DNA of 28,542 nucleotides. Origin: REEB506 sp040381035 (lineage in GTDB: Bacteria; Pseudomonadota; Alphaproteobacteria; Caulobacterales; Aquidulcibacteraceae). Both the position numbers and the translations under genes were made by a program. The stretch is taken from NCBI GenBank assembly GCA_040381035.1, contig JBEIHY010000040.1, positions 1 to 28,542 on the forward strand. The letters run 5' to 3'. The notes below the pieces were generated by a model, which saw only the letters and a list, made by a program, of their open reading frames with translations, did not search any database and was not told where the DNA came from. Shown here piece after piece: positions 7,443 through 13,890 of the stretch (position 1 is its first letter; the number at the start of each line of letters is the position of its first letter).

Positions 7443-8732
7443 TCAAGATTTCACAGCCGCGGTGAAAAGCTCCATTGTGGATGGCCCTTCACTGAGTTTC
7501 GCAATTGTTGAGCGGTCTCCCAGGAAGCGCCGCACAAACTCGAATGGCATCGGCGCTGCGACGAAATCTCCCTGTACAATATCGCACCCCATCGCCCTGA
7601 GCAAAGCTAGCGTTTCAATGTCCTCTACGCCTTCGGCGACGACTTCGAGCTCCAGTGCGTGCGCCAACTCAATCGTGGACCGCACCAGCAGCGGGTCGCG
7701 ATGACTGCGGGTGAGGCGTGCTATGAATGTGCGATCAATCTTGATTTCTCGCACTGGAAGGCGTTGCAGATAGGCGAGCGAAGACCAGCCCGTGCCGTAA
7801 TCATCCACGCTGATATGGACGCCTGCGTTCGACAGCATCTCAAGATTGCGCAGCGCCTCTTCCGGATCTTGGATGATTGCAGTTTCGGTCAGTTCCAGAG
7901 AAATCCTGTGCGTGTCTTGACCGATGTGGGCAAGAAGACGTTCCGTGGCGTTCGGATCGCAGATCAGGGTCGCCGATATATTGATGGCGATCGGCGCCGC
8001 CAGCCCGTGTACTTCGAGTGCGCAATGATCGTGGATCGCCTGCTCGATCGTCCAATGCGTTAATTGACCGATCAGGCCATGTTCTTCAGCGATCGCGACG
8101 AATTGTTGAGGGGCGAAGTCAGGAAATTCAGGCGAATGCCAATTCGCTACAGCTTCGAGCCCGCGAATTCGACGATGGCGAAGATGATATTGCGGCTGAT
8201 AGGCCAACATCATTTGTTTTCTGTCAAGCGCGCGCGATAACGCTTCGGCCACCTCAGAATGACCCAAGAGGTCGCCTCCAAGTCGCTGGCGTGCGTCGAG
8301 ACGGCGTCGCAAACGGGCCTGCTCACATCGTTCCGCCTTGAACGTTGCGCGCGCATTTAACTGAAACCCGATCCGATCAACCAATAGCTCGAAATCGGCT
8401 GGCTTGACTATAAAGTCGTTGGCCCCAGCTTCAAACGCCAGGCGTTGCAAGCGCTTGTCTTCAAGCGCGCTATGCAGGATGATAGGAAGTTCCAGCGGCG
8501 AAAGTCGCCGCCGCAAATGAGCGAGAACCACTTGGCCGGAATGCCCAGGCATGCATAAGTCGAGCAGGATCAAATCTGGAGGCCGTCGTTCGATATCAGC
8601 GATCGCCGTTTCGCCGTCTTCTGCGACTGTCACAGAAAATCGACGCAATCTGAGCCGGCGCGCCAGAATGTCCGCCGCGCTTCGATCGTCGTCGACGATC
8701 AGAATCTCACTGGGGCCGAATAGTTGTTCCAT
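7443..8732 (-). CDS. Response regulator with EAL (c-di-GMP phosphodiesterase) output domain
   Basis: This 429-residue cytoplasmic protein has an N-terminal receiver domain (about 8-125): acidic pocket D14-D16, phosphoacceptor D58 (LILLDLCMPG), S88 and K110. A basic linker (about 128-165) leads to an EAL domain (about 168-405). Metal and catalytic positions are largely kept: E193, N251 (INIS), E280 (ELTET), D310/D311 (DDYGTG), K331, E367 (AEGVE) and Q387 (QGDF). The signature is EAVAN rather than EALLR, so the Arg that normally touches the c-di-GMP phosphate is Asn. It should hydrolyse or bind c-di-GMP under control of an unknown histidine kinase; none is adjacent. Codon and base use are visibly less G+C-rich than the flanking metabolic genes, consistent with acquisition. 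No clear ribosome-binding site precedes the ATG. Confidence 0.9.
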   Translation of the reverse strand: MEQLFGPSEILIVDDDRSAADILARRLRLRRFSVTVAEDGETAIADIERRPPDLILLDLCMPGHSGQVVLAHLRRRLSPLELPIILHSALEDKRLQRLAFEAGANDFIVKPADFELLVDRIGFQLNARATFKAERCEQARLRRRLDARQRLGGDLLGHSEVAEALSRALDRKQMMLAYQPQYHLRHRRIRGLEAVANWHSPEFPDFAPQQFVAIAEEHGLIGQLTHWTIEQAIHDHCALEVHGLAAPIAINISATLICDPNATERLLAHIGQDTHRISLELTETAIIQDPEEALRNLEMLSNAGVHISVDDYGTGWSSLAYLQRLPVREIKIDRTFIARLTRSHRDPLLVRSTIELAHALELEVVAEGVEDIETLALLRAMGCDIVQGDFVAAPMPFEFVRRFLGDRSTIAKLSEGPSTMELFTAAVKS

Positions 8733-9185
8733 CAGAGGTTAAGGTTCTTAAAGCCTTTGTTGCCAGTCAGTCCCGTGTAGTCGGAAATAGTAAATATACT
8801 GACGTGCTGGGCTTTCAATTCAGAATGTGGCAACGGTGGAAATGAGAAAATGCATTATGGATCACACCGGGTTCGTCAGCGCCTCCAGAGATATGCTTGA
8901 ATCTGGGTGACGGGGTTAAGTGAGCAAATCGGCGTATCGTGGCTGGTGTCCAAACCGCCCTTGCCCGAAGTCATCGACGGCGTCACCTTCAAAGACGGCG
9001 TCGAGGACATCAAAGGCGCCACGAACGCGGCTTGATCGGACACCGCGTCACCCGAAATCAGGCATGGCTCTTCGGTTCGGCATCCGGCAGAGCCGCCTCA
9101 GTCCTGTCATTCGGGCGCGTCACCGCCGCCGGAGCGGATTGCCATAGCGGGCGACGGGCAGAAACGATCCGATTGCGCCATTGAG
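8733..9185. other. 453-bp intergenic stretch, locally A+T-rich, possible short coding remnant
   Basis: Positions 8760-8870 are unusually A+T-rich for this window and probably carry the REC-EAL promoter (minus strand), but no convincing -35/-10 pair stands out. A GTG-initiated frame at 8907-9035 (plus strand) encodes 42 residues with a protein-like middle (SWLVSKPPLPEVIDGV, then GVEDIKG). It could be the C-terminal tail of a deleted gene; I do not recognise the family. Nothing is supported in 9036-9185. Confidence 0.3.
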
Positions 9186-9533
9186 CTACTCACCGAGCAA
9201 TCGGGTTAGCATTCTGCGAATGTGATCCTGGCCGCCAAAAAAGACGGCGAGCACCCGAACAAGTTTCACATCGTCATCTATGTCGAACCACAAAATGGCC
9301 TGCCCAATTGTCAAATGGCGCAGTCCAGGCAGCATCTCGTCGTGCAGTGGTCCGCGATAGGGTAATTGTCCCAATCGAATGATGTCTTCGCGGATCGACT
9401 GCACGCGCGCTTCTGCGCGCACGATGGCTGTGTCGGCATCATCGCCAAAGCCAACATAGCTGTCGACCAGAAACTCGAGAATCAGTGTGAAGTCATGTCG
9501 GGCATCGGCCGCAAAGACGACCTCATATGCCAT
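9186..9533 (-). CDS. ParE/RelE-superfamily toxin
   Basis: This 115-residue protein has the ParE layout: an N-terminal strand (YEVVFAADARHDF), a long amphipathic helix pair, then 'LGQLPYRGPLHDEMLPGLRHLTIGQ' and the beta-strands 'AILWFDIDDDVKLVRVLAVFFGG'. The closing segment 'QDHIRRMLTRLL' is typical of the family. ParE toxins poison gyrase; RelE relatives cleave mRNA, and which applies here cannot be told. The ATG overlaps the 3' end of the antitoxin gene by 11 bp, the usual antitoxin-first coupled arrangement. It is one of two ParE-like genes in the window, and the two proteins are clearly different from each other. Confidence 0.85.
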   Translation of the reverse strand: MAYEVVFAADARHDFTLILEFLVDSYVGFGDDADTAIVRAEARVQSIREDIIRLGQLPYRGPLHDEMLPGLRHLTIGQAILWFDIDDDVKLVRVLAVFFGGQDHIRRMLTRLLGE

Positions 9534-9792
9534 GTTTGGCGCGCTTGTGGGTCGCTGCGCCAGAAATGCCGTCGATCATATCGTCATTGGATACGAACTT
9601 TCCGCTTCGCCGTTCGAGCAGAAGAGTTCGCAACGCCTCAAGCTCTAACTCTTCATTTTCGAAACGAACGCGCAACAGTTCCAGTCCTTGCTGCAAGGCT
9701 GCGCTGACAGATGGAAATCGCCCCTTCTCGACGAGTTGGCGTGCGAAGGCATCCTGTTCGTCGGTGAGCGAGATCGAAGATTTGACAGTCAT
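9523..9792 (-). CDS. ParD/CopG-type antitoxin
   Basis: This 89-residue protein begins with a ribbon-helix-helix DNA-binding unit: strand TVKSSISLT (2-10), helix DEQDAFARQLVEKGRF, and the second helix 'SVSAALQQGLELL' (28-40). A charged helical tail follows (about 41-70) that should wrap the toxin. This matches type II ParD/CopG antitoxins, which neutralise the toxin and autorepress the operon. A purine-rich AGAGAG stretch precedes the ATG. The gene is upstream of and overlaps its toxin. The promoter region towards 9800-9930 shows no obvious perfect operator palindrome. Confidence 0.85.
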   Translation of the reverse strand: MTVKSSISLTDEQDAFARQLVEKGRFPSVSAALQQGLELLRVRFENEELELEALRTLLLERRSGKFVSNDDMIDGISGAATHKRAKHGI

Positions 9793-9938
9793 GAGTTCTC
9801 TCTTTGTGGCCGCACAGTGCTACTGGGTGGCACCAAATTCAAGTCCACAGGCTCGCCTTCGATCGGCCGCGCCACGCCAGTTGCATGCCTCCCCTTTAGC
9901 CGCCTGCGCTGCGCTGCGGCTTGAACAGGAGGAACATC

Positions 9939-10168
9939 ATGGAAGACGAAGTGAAGCGTGCGGGCGTGGGCTCAGGAACAGCGGGACCTCGCCGTTTGAT
10001 GGCTGGACCGCAGCAATCGACGACTTCCTGCAGCGCGTTGCGTGTCAGTTGCGTGTTAGTTCGATCTCCGAGCTCTTGATCGAGAGTATAAAAGATCAAG
10101 AAAATCAGAGCGATGAGTGGCGGTTCGGGAGAGGCTTGAACTCTCGATCTCGCGATTATGGGGCGTGA
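9939..10168 (+). pseudogene. Small frame-disrupted gene of unknown family
   Basis: A very good ribosome-binding site (AGGAGG at 9927-9932, 6 nt before ATG 9939) starts a frame reading MEDEVKRA, which then turns low-quality. Protein-like sequence continues in the other two frames: 'AWAQEQRDLAV' one frame over, ending in a stop, then 'FDGWTAAIDDFLQRVAC', 'SISELLIESIKDQE' and so on in the third. Two +1 shifts would restore about 60 plausible helical residues, suggesting a decayed gene. The third frame then runs through the tRNA-like fragment to a stop at 10166-10168. I do not recognise the family. Alternatively the ATG frame alone encodes 46 residues to a stop at 10077-10079. Confidence 0.35.
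10118..10162 (-). pseudogene. 3' fragment of a tRNA (anticodon loop to CCA), possible attachment site
   Basis: On the minus strand, 10162 to 10118 reads like the 3' part of a tRNA. It has a 7-nt loop CCCATAA with CAT in anticodon position, a 5-nt anticodon 3' strand TCGCG, a variable loop AGATC and a T-stem GAGAG/CTCTC closing a TTCAAGC loop. A 7-nt acceptor strand CCGAACC and G-CCA follow. The D-arm and 5' acceptor strand are missing, position 33 is C rather than T, and the anticodon stem pairs poorly. It is therefore not a functional tRNA. Such 3' tRNA pieces are usually left by integrative elements. Confidence 0.4.
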
Positions 10169-10310
10169 ACGTCCGCTTTGGGAAAGAGCCGCGACATCAG
10201 CAACTCATGTCGTAATTGGCGATCTTCCCCCCCGTTCCGCACCGCGCCGAACTCCGCTCAAATGTCCGGCTTCGAAACGCCAACAGGCCGGAGCCGCCAA
10301 GCCGCCGCCC

Positions 10311-10886
10311 TTACCCCTCAGCAGCCTCGTCCAGCTCCACGCCTTCATAAATCTCGGCCATCTCCAGCCGCGTCTCGATGGCGGCGAGGTCAAACCCGTC
10401 GCTCAATCCGTCCAGCACGGCTTCGCGCCAGTTGGCGCCGTCGCGGGTGAAGGCTTGGGCGCGCGCGCGGGAGCTGGAGATAAAAAGGATATGGGCGACG
10501 CTGGGATGGGCCTGGTAATCCTCGCGCAGTTTGGCGATGTCGATCCAGTCATTGGACGGCGACAGCACTTCAATCACCACGCGCGGATCGGTTGAGGCGA
10601 CCTCCATCGAGGACAGCCGCGCGCAATCGACCTGCACGTCCGGATAGCGCGCCCGCCCGCTTGGGCTGATCAGCTTGGTGTCGGAGCCGAATGGCCGGCA
10701 GGGCTTGCCGCGCAGTTTGCCATGAAGGGCCGCCAAAACATTCCCGGCGATGAAATTGTGCCGCTTGCTGGCGCCGGCCATGGCGACCGGCTGGCCATCG
10801 ACGAACTCGTGCTTGCCGGGCTGGCGTTCCTCCCAGGCGAGATATTCGGCCATGGTCATTGGCGACGGGCGGAGTTTGGCGCTCAT
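10311..10886 (-). CDS. Uma2 family (DUF820) PD-(D/E)xK-type protein, copy 1
   Basis: This 191-residue protein of the Uma2/DUF820 family has a restriction-endonuclease-like fold of unclear cellular role. Family landmarks are 'MAEYLAWEE' (12-20), 'KHEFVDGQPVAMAG' (25-38), 'HNFIAGNV' (43-50), 'YPDVQVDC' with D83, 'DPRVVIEVLSPSND' with E106, and 'KLREDYQAHPSVAHILFIS'. D83 and E106 fit the catalytic acidic pair. A clearly related copy with the same orientation is at 14878-15447. Uma2 genes are usually multicopy and scattered. The 424 bp separating it from the upstream antitoxin gene hold the broken small gene and tRNA fragment. Nuclease activity is inferred from fold only. Confidence 0.88.
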   Translation of the reverse strand: MSAKLRPSPMTMAEYLAWEERQPGKHEFVDGQPVAMAGASKRHNFIAGNVLAALHGKLRGKPCRPFGSDTKLISPSGRARYPDVQVDCARLSSMEVASTDPRVVIEVLSPSNDWIDIAKLREDYQAHPSVAHILFISSSRARAQAFTRDGANWREAVLDGLSDGFDLAAIETRLEMAEIYEGVELDEAAEG

Positions 10887-11001
10887 GCAGGTTTCATATC
10901 AGAAACAGGCGAGCTCTGAAACAGACGCGCCTTTACGCATGCGGCCAAACCCCCACGCCCACACCTAACTTCCGCCGCACGAATCATTGTCTCTTGGAGC
11001 C

Positions 11002-11727
11002 ATGAAGCTGATCGCTGCGGACGCTGTGACCGAAGTGGAAACCCTGGATGGCCGGCGCGTGCGCGTTCGGCTACGGGTCAATCCGCGCGCGCGGCGGATT
11101 TCATTGCGTATCAATGTGGCCGAGCGGGAGGCGATTGCGGTTGCGCCGACGTCGCGCCACGCCCAGGCCGCCTTGGCTTTCGCGGCGGAGCGGGCGCATT
11201 GGATCGCCCAGCAGCTTGCCCGCGTGCCGGAGGGCATCTCGTTTGCGCCCGGTGTGACGATTCCGATCCGCGGCGCAGCGCATGAACTGGTCGGCGCGCC
11301 TGGGCGCGGGCTTGCGCACCTGCTTGTCGATCCTGCGCGGCTGGTGGCGCCGACGCCGGCCGGCGCCTCGTTTGCCGCCCGCGTCACCCGGTTCCTGGCC
11401 GCTGAAGCCAAGCGCGACTTGACCGCGCGGGTCGACGCCCATTGCGCTGCTTTGGGCGTGCGTTACAGCCGTTTGACTGTGAAGGACACCACCAGCCGCT
11501 GGGGCTCTTGCACCTCAGATGGGGCGCTGGCGTTTTCGTGGCGGGTGATCCTCGCCCCGCCCATGGTGCTCGATTATCTCGCCGCCCATGAAGTGGCCCA
11601 TCTGGTTGAGATGAACCATTCGCGCCGGTTCTGGGCCCAGGTGCGCAAGGCGCTGCCGGACTATGCCTGCGGCCGCGCATGGCTCGCCGAACATGGCGCC
11701 GGGCTGCATCGGTTTGGCGCGCCATAG
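11002..11727 (+). CDS. YgjP-like (DUF45) SprT-type zinc metallopeptidase
   Basis: This 241-residue protein of the YgjP/M48-like metallopeptidase family has zinc site HEVAH (196-200) with a third ligand in the following NHS (H206), within 'DYLAAHEVAHLVEMNHS'. The usual companion segment 'TSRWGSCTSDG' lies at 164-174, and the N-terminal half has 'RRISLRI', common in the family. It is predicted cytoplasmic, with substrates unknown. The ATG at 11002 was chosen; GGAG is only 2 nt upstream, so a TTG start at 10987 with the same frame is possible. It stands alone between a divergent Uma2 gene and the IS256 remnant. The family call is secure. Confidence 0.88.
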   Translation: MKLIAADAVTEVETLDGRRVRVRLRVNPRARRISLRINVAEREAIAVAPTSRHAQAALAFAAERAHWIAQQLARVPEGISFAPGVTIPIRGAAHELVGAPGRGLAHLLVDPARLVAPTPAGASFAARVTRFLAAEAKRDLTARVDAHCAALGVRYSRLTVKDTTSRWGSCTSDGALAFSWRVILAPPMVLDYLAAHEVAHLVEMNHSRRFWAQVRKALPDYACGRAWLAEHGAGLHRFGAP

Positions 11728-11869
11728 CTGGCGCGTGGCGGATCGGGCGTCTCACTCTCTGCGCGGCGGCGGCCTTGCGCGGGCTTTCCTCGTCCGTGCT
11801 GATCAACGCGTTTTCTCGATCAGCATTGTCGCCAACTCCCGCAATCCAATCGCCTCGACGCCAACGCCC

Positions 11870-12075
11870 TTGGAAGGTCACGTCCACCGGAGTCGTGTAA
11901 ATTGGGGCAGGCGGCGGTGTACCCGGCTTAGGCCGCGCGCGGCGTGCGTGTGGGCGCGGCGGCGGGCCGCGCAAGGGTGTATTTTTCACCGTCTTCGCCG
12001 GCGCTGATTTCGGCGAGCGCTTTGATCGACACATAGCGGTGCTGCAGCTGCCACTCGTCATTGGCTTCCATCCTG
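11870..12075 (-). mobile_element. IS256-family (Mutator-type) insertion sequence remnant, transposase C-terminus
   Basis: Minus-strand codons 12071 to 11928 encode 47 residues ending in TAA. They contain MEANDEWQLQHRYVSIKALA, the characteristic C-terminus of IS256-type transposases. Just beyond the stop, near 11870-11905, the segment CCAATTTACACGACTCCGGTGG resembles the 3' end of such elements, where a TTTACAC motif precedes the terminal repeat. Upstream of MEANDEW the transposase homology stops abruptly, so the catalytic part is gone. The remnant abuts repeat A. Confidence 0.6.
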
Positions 12076-12136
12076 TCCCGCCGCTTGATCCGAGCAGTTG
12101 AACCCTGAAGCGTTTCGCCAACTCCAAAGCCGCAAG

Positions 12137-12215
12137 GCTCGCCCACGCCGTCGCCATGACCGCCCGGCCGGCGCGCCGCGCAAGGCGAAAATCGTCTCCC
12201 CGCCCCGTGGGTTTT
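12137..12215. repeat. Direct repeat copy A (79 bp) upstream of parDE
   Basis: This 79-bp block differs from copy B (13434-13512) at only 3 positions, in the same orientation. Weaker similarity continues downstream through a GCGCGGGTCA(G/A)GCTCTCGTCGC segment (about 12265-12292 here). The two copies bracket the second toxin-antitoxin module. The sequence has no start-to-stop gene of its own; the block is preceded by the IS256 remnant. Confidence 0.85.
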
Positions 12216-12231
12216 GGCCCGTGGGTTTTGG
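12204..12231. repeat. Exact 14-bp tandem duplication at the end of repeat A
   Basis: CCCGTGGGTTTTGG occurs twice head to tail (12204-12217, 12218-12231). Copy B has a single, slightly diverged unit at the matching place, so the duplication arose after the two copies separated, most likely by replication slippage. Confidence 0.8.
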
Positions 12232-12351
12232 GACGCATGACTGTTTGGGCGTCCCCGCGCGGTTCGCGCGGGTCAGGCTCTCGTCGCCTCGCGACCGCGC
12301 AGCGGGCTTGGGTAGCGTAGCATGAGCGCCTGGCCCGGGACGCCGGAAGGA

Positions 12352-12370
12352 TGGCCCAAACAATGGGCCA
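12352..12370. repeat. Short perfect hairpin in the gene-free stretch upstream of parDE
   Basis: TGGCCCA and TGGGCCA arms (7 bp, exact) enclose AACAA and are followed by GAAAA. It lies in the gene-free stretch 12232-12484, in which no supported coding sequence is seen. There is no T-run on the plus strand; the role is unknown. Confidence 0.4.
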
Positions 12371-12484
12371 GAAAAGCCGCACGTCCTGCAGTCGCGGCGA
12401 CACCAAGGGCGAAAGCCTGGATGGGAGGGCCGGAAACACGCCGCAGAGTCTTGGGTTCTCGAAATAACCCTGCGTCTCGCACGT

Positions 12485-12513
12485 TTGATAATAGTTGATA
12501 ATCGTGATAGGGT
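12485..12513 (+). promoter_or_regulatory. Probable parDE promoter with TTGATAAT repeat
   Basis: TTGATA (12485-12490), a 17-nt spacer and TAGGGT (12508-12513) form a plausible sigma-70-type promoter 24 bp before the parD ATG; the -10 match is weak. TTGATAAT occurs twice 10 bp apart (12485-12492, 12495-12502), one helical turn, which would suit binding of a ribbon-helix-helix antitoxin for autoregulation. The short A+T-rich patch contrasts with the G+C-rich surroundings. Confidence 0.45.
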
Positions 12514-12536
12514 TGGCAACTTGAAGGAGGTACCGC

Positions 12537-12788
12537 ATGATCAGCGCTGATCTTGGCGAACAGCTCGAAGCGTTCGTCGCTAAACTGGTCGAAACCGGCC
12601 GCTACAATTCCAAGAGCGAGGTGCTACGCGAGGGCGTTCGTTTAATTCAGGACCGCGAGGCGCAACTGGCGGCGCTTGACGCCTCGATCGCGCGCGGCCT
12701 CGCCGACGCCGATGCCGGCCGCACGCGCCCGGCCGAAGAGGTGTTCGACCGTCTCGCCGCCAAATATCGCGGCATGGCCGGCGGGTGA
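12537..12788 (+). CDS. parD: ParD-type antitoxin
   Basis: This 83-residue protein of the ParD family has an N-terminal ribbon-helix-helix: 'ISADLGEQLEAFVAKLVETGRYNS' followed by 'KSEVLREGVRLIQDRE' (22-38), the family signature. The C-terminal arm (about 39-80) would bind ParE. Start codon ATG 12537 has AAGGAGG at 12524-12530, 6 nt away, an ideal site. One base separates its stop from the toxin ATG. Expected roles are neutralising ParE and repressing its own promoter, whose TTGATAAT repeat lies just upstream. The module is flanked by direct repeats A and B. Confidence 0.92.
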   Translation: MISADLGEQLEAFVAKLVETGRYNSKSEVLREGVRLIQDREAQLAALDASIARGLADADAGRTRPAEEVFDRLAAKYRGMAGG

Positions 12789-12789
12789 A

Positions 12790-13101
12790 ATGCCGGCCAG
12801 CAACTTGATCGTCGAGCTGACCGGCGAAGCAGAACGCGATTTGGAAGAGATCGGCGACTATATTGCGCGCGACAATCCAAGGCGCGCTTTGAGCCTCGTC
12901 GCGGAACTGCGCGCCAAATGCCTTGACCTGGCGCAGGGGCCGCTCGGTTATCCGCTTGCGCCGCGCTACGAAACGCAAGGGGTTCGCCGCCGACTGCACG
13001 GCGCCTATCTGATCTTCTTTCGCGCCAATGCGGACAAGATCGTCGTGCTCCATATTCTGCACGGCGCGCGCGATTATGATGCGATCCTGTCGTCGCAATG
13101 A
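12790..13101 (+). CDS. parE: ParE-type toxin
   Basis: This 103-residue RelE/ParE-superfamily toxin has 'LTGEAERDLEEIGDYIARDNPRRAL' (10-34), the core 'PLGYPLAPRYETQGVRRRLHGAYLIFFRANADKIVVLHILHGARDYDAIL' and the terminal HGARDYD, all typical of ParE. Known members inhibit DNA gyrase; this target is inferred. The ATG at 12790 follows the parD stop by 1 bp, so it is translationally coupled. In-frame codons upstream overlap parD and are not used. It is intact in appearance, unlike much of the surrounding DNA. Confidence 0.92.
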   Translation: MPASNLIVELTGEAERDLEEIGDYIARDNPRRALSLVAELRAKCLDLAQGPLGYPLAPRYETQGVRRRLHGAYLIFFRANADKIVVLHILHGARDYDAILSSQ

Positions 13102-13433
13102 CGACGTGAATGGCAGGACGCGACGGTTGCGCGGCGCCTCGCATAGAACGGACATCAGGTTTTAAGGACGCCACGCCGCCTGGACAGGTCGGCAAATTGC
13201 GACGACGTCTCATGTCGAGGTCGAACGCCGACGCAAGCGCATCGCCCATTTTATCCGTTGACCGGCCTCGCACAGTGTGATGCGGCCGCTAGATTGCAAA
13301 CGCGCGATCGACCCTGCCGCAATTGCGCGTCGATCGCCGGATTGTCACAAACGCCGAACGGCTTGCTCGCTCAATAGCCGCCGTTTGATCACACGCGCAA
13401 ACTCCCAAGCGCTCCGACAGCCCGCGCCGCCGA
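13102..13433. other. Gene-free stretch between parE and repeat B
   Basis: These 332 bp contain no reading frame with recognisable homology, ribosome-binding site or RNA fold that I can support. Only short frames occur on both strands. Together with repeat B and the 183 bp after it (13513-13695), it separates parE from the truncated AAA gene. Confidence 0.4.
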
Positions 13434-13512
13434 GCTCGCCCACGCCATCGCCATGACCGCCCGGCCAGCGCGCCGCGCAAGGCGAAAATCGTCTCCCCGC
13501 TCCGTGGGTTTT
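13434..13512. repeat. Direct repeat copy B (79 bp) downstream of parDE
   Basis: Matches copy A (12137-12215) at 76 of 79 positions in direct orientation, start-to-start distance 1297 bp. Similarity continues more weakly to about 13580 through the segment around GCGCGGGTCAAGCTCTCGTCGC. On the minus strand both copies can be read as GDDFRLARRAGRAVMA, so they could be fragments of a common ancestral gene or a dispersed intergenic family. Confidence 0.85.
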
Positions 13513-13695
13513 CAAAAACATAAGATCAGGGCGCTCCCGCGTGTTCCGCGCGGGTCAAGCTCTCGTCGCTTCGCGAACGCACCCTGCGGGGTGAAACGTG
13601 GAGCGCGTCGCGGCCCTTTGGGCGTCGACCTGAAAGAGCCCCGGCGCGCGCTGCACCTCACCAATCACAACAAGGCGGTCGCTGCGTGCTCTCAA

Positions 13696-13890
13696 CTAAG
13701 CGCCGGCGTCCTCAAGCTTTGCCTGATCGGCCGGGTTTTCGAGGTCGAGATAGTTGGGCCGGCTCTTGAACGCCTGCGCAATCGCTTGCGCCTGGGTGGA
13801 CTTGCCGACTTGGCGCGGCCCCAGAAGCCCAAGGGCCGGAAACTCGGCAAGGCGCTTCAGGATCAGTGCGGAGAAGCGACGCGCAATCAT
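13696..13890 (-). pseudogene. N-terminal remnant of an AAA-type ATPase (DUF4143-associated family)
   Basis: The 64 residues from ATG 13890 begin MIARRFSALILKRLAEFPAL, then 'LLGPRQVGKSTQAQAIA' containing the Walker A loop, then 'NYLDLENPADQAKL'. This is the start of the widespread AAA ATPases that carry a C-terminal DUF4143 domain and are normally about 380-400 residues. The frame stops at TAG 13696 soon after the first strand-loop, and no Walker B or DUF4143 follows, so the gene is truncated and non-functional. The frame is open upstream to 14028, but that extension shows no conserved sequence. Its end lies about 180 bp from repeat B, so the deletion that removed the rest may have involved that repeat. 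Confidence 0.7.

Noticed and set aside
9160..9200. TAGCTCAATGGC (minus strand), resembling a tRNA D-arm
   Set aside because: No matching GAGC stem, anticodon arm or T-arm follows; it also overlaps the end of the ParE-like gene. Judged chance similarity.
12273..12482. 69-codon minus-strand frame upstream of parDE
   Set aside because: No domain, no ribosome-binding site, and it spans the extended repeat and the 12352-12370 hairpin; more likely intergenic repeat DNA than a gene.
11384..12538. 384-codon minus-strand frame across the YgjP 3' end and the gap upstream of parDE
   Set aside because: Composition is Arg/Pro-rich with no domain; the real coding trace here, the IS256 transposase C-terminus at 11928-12071, is in a different frame.
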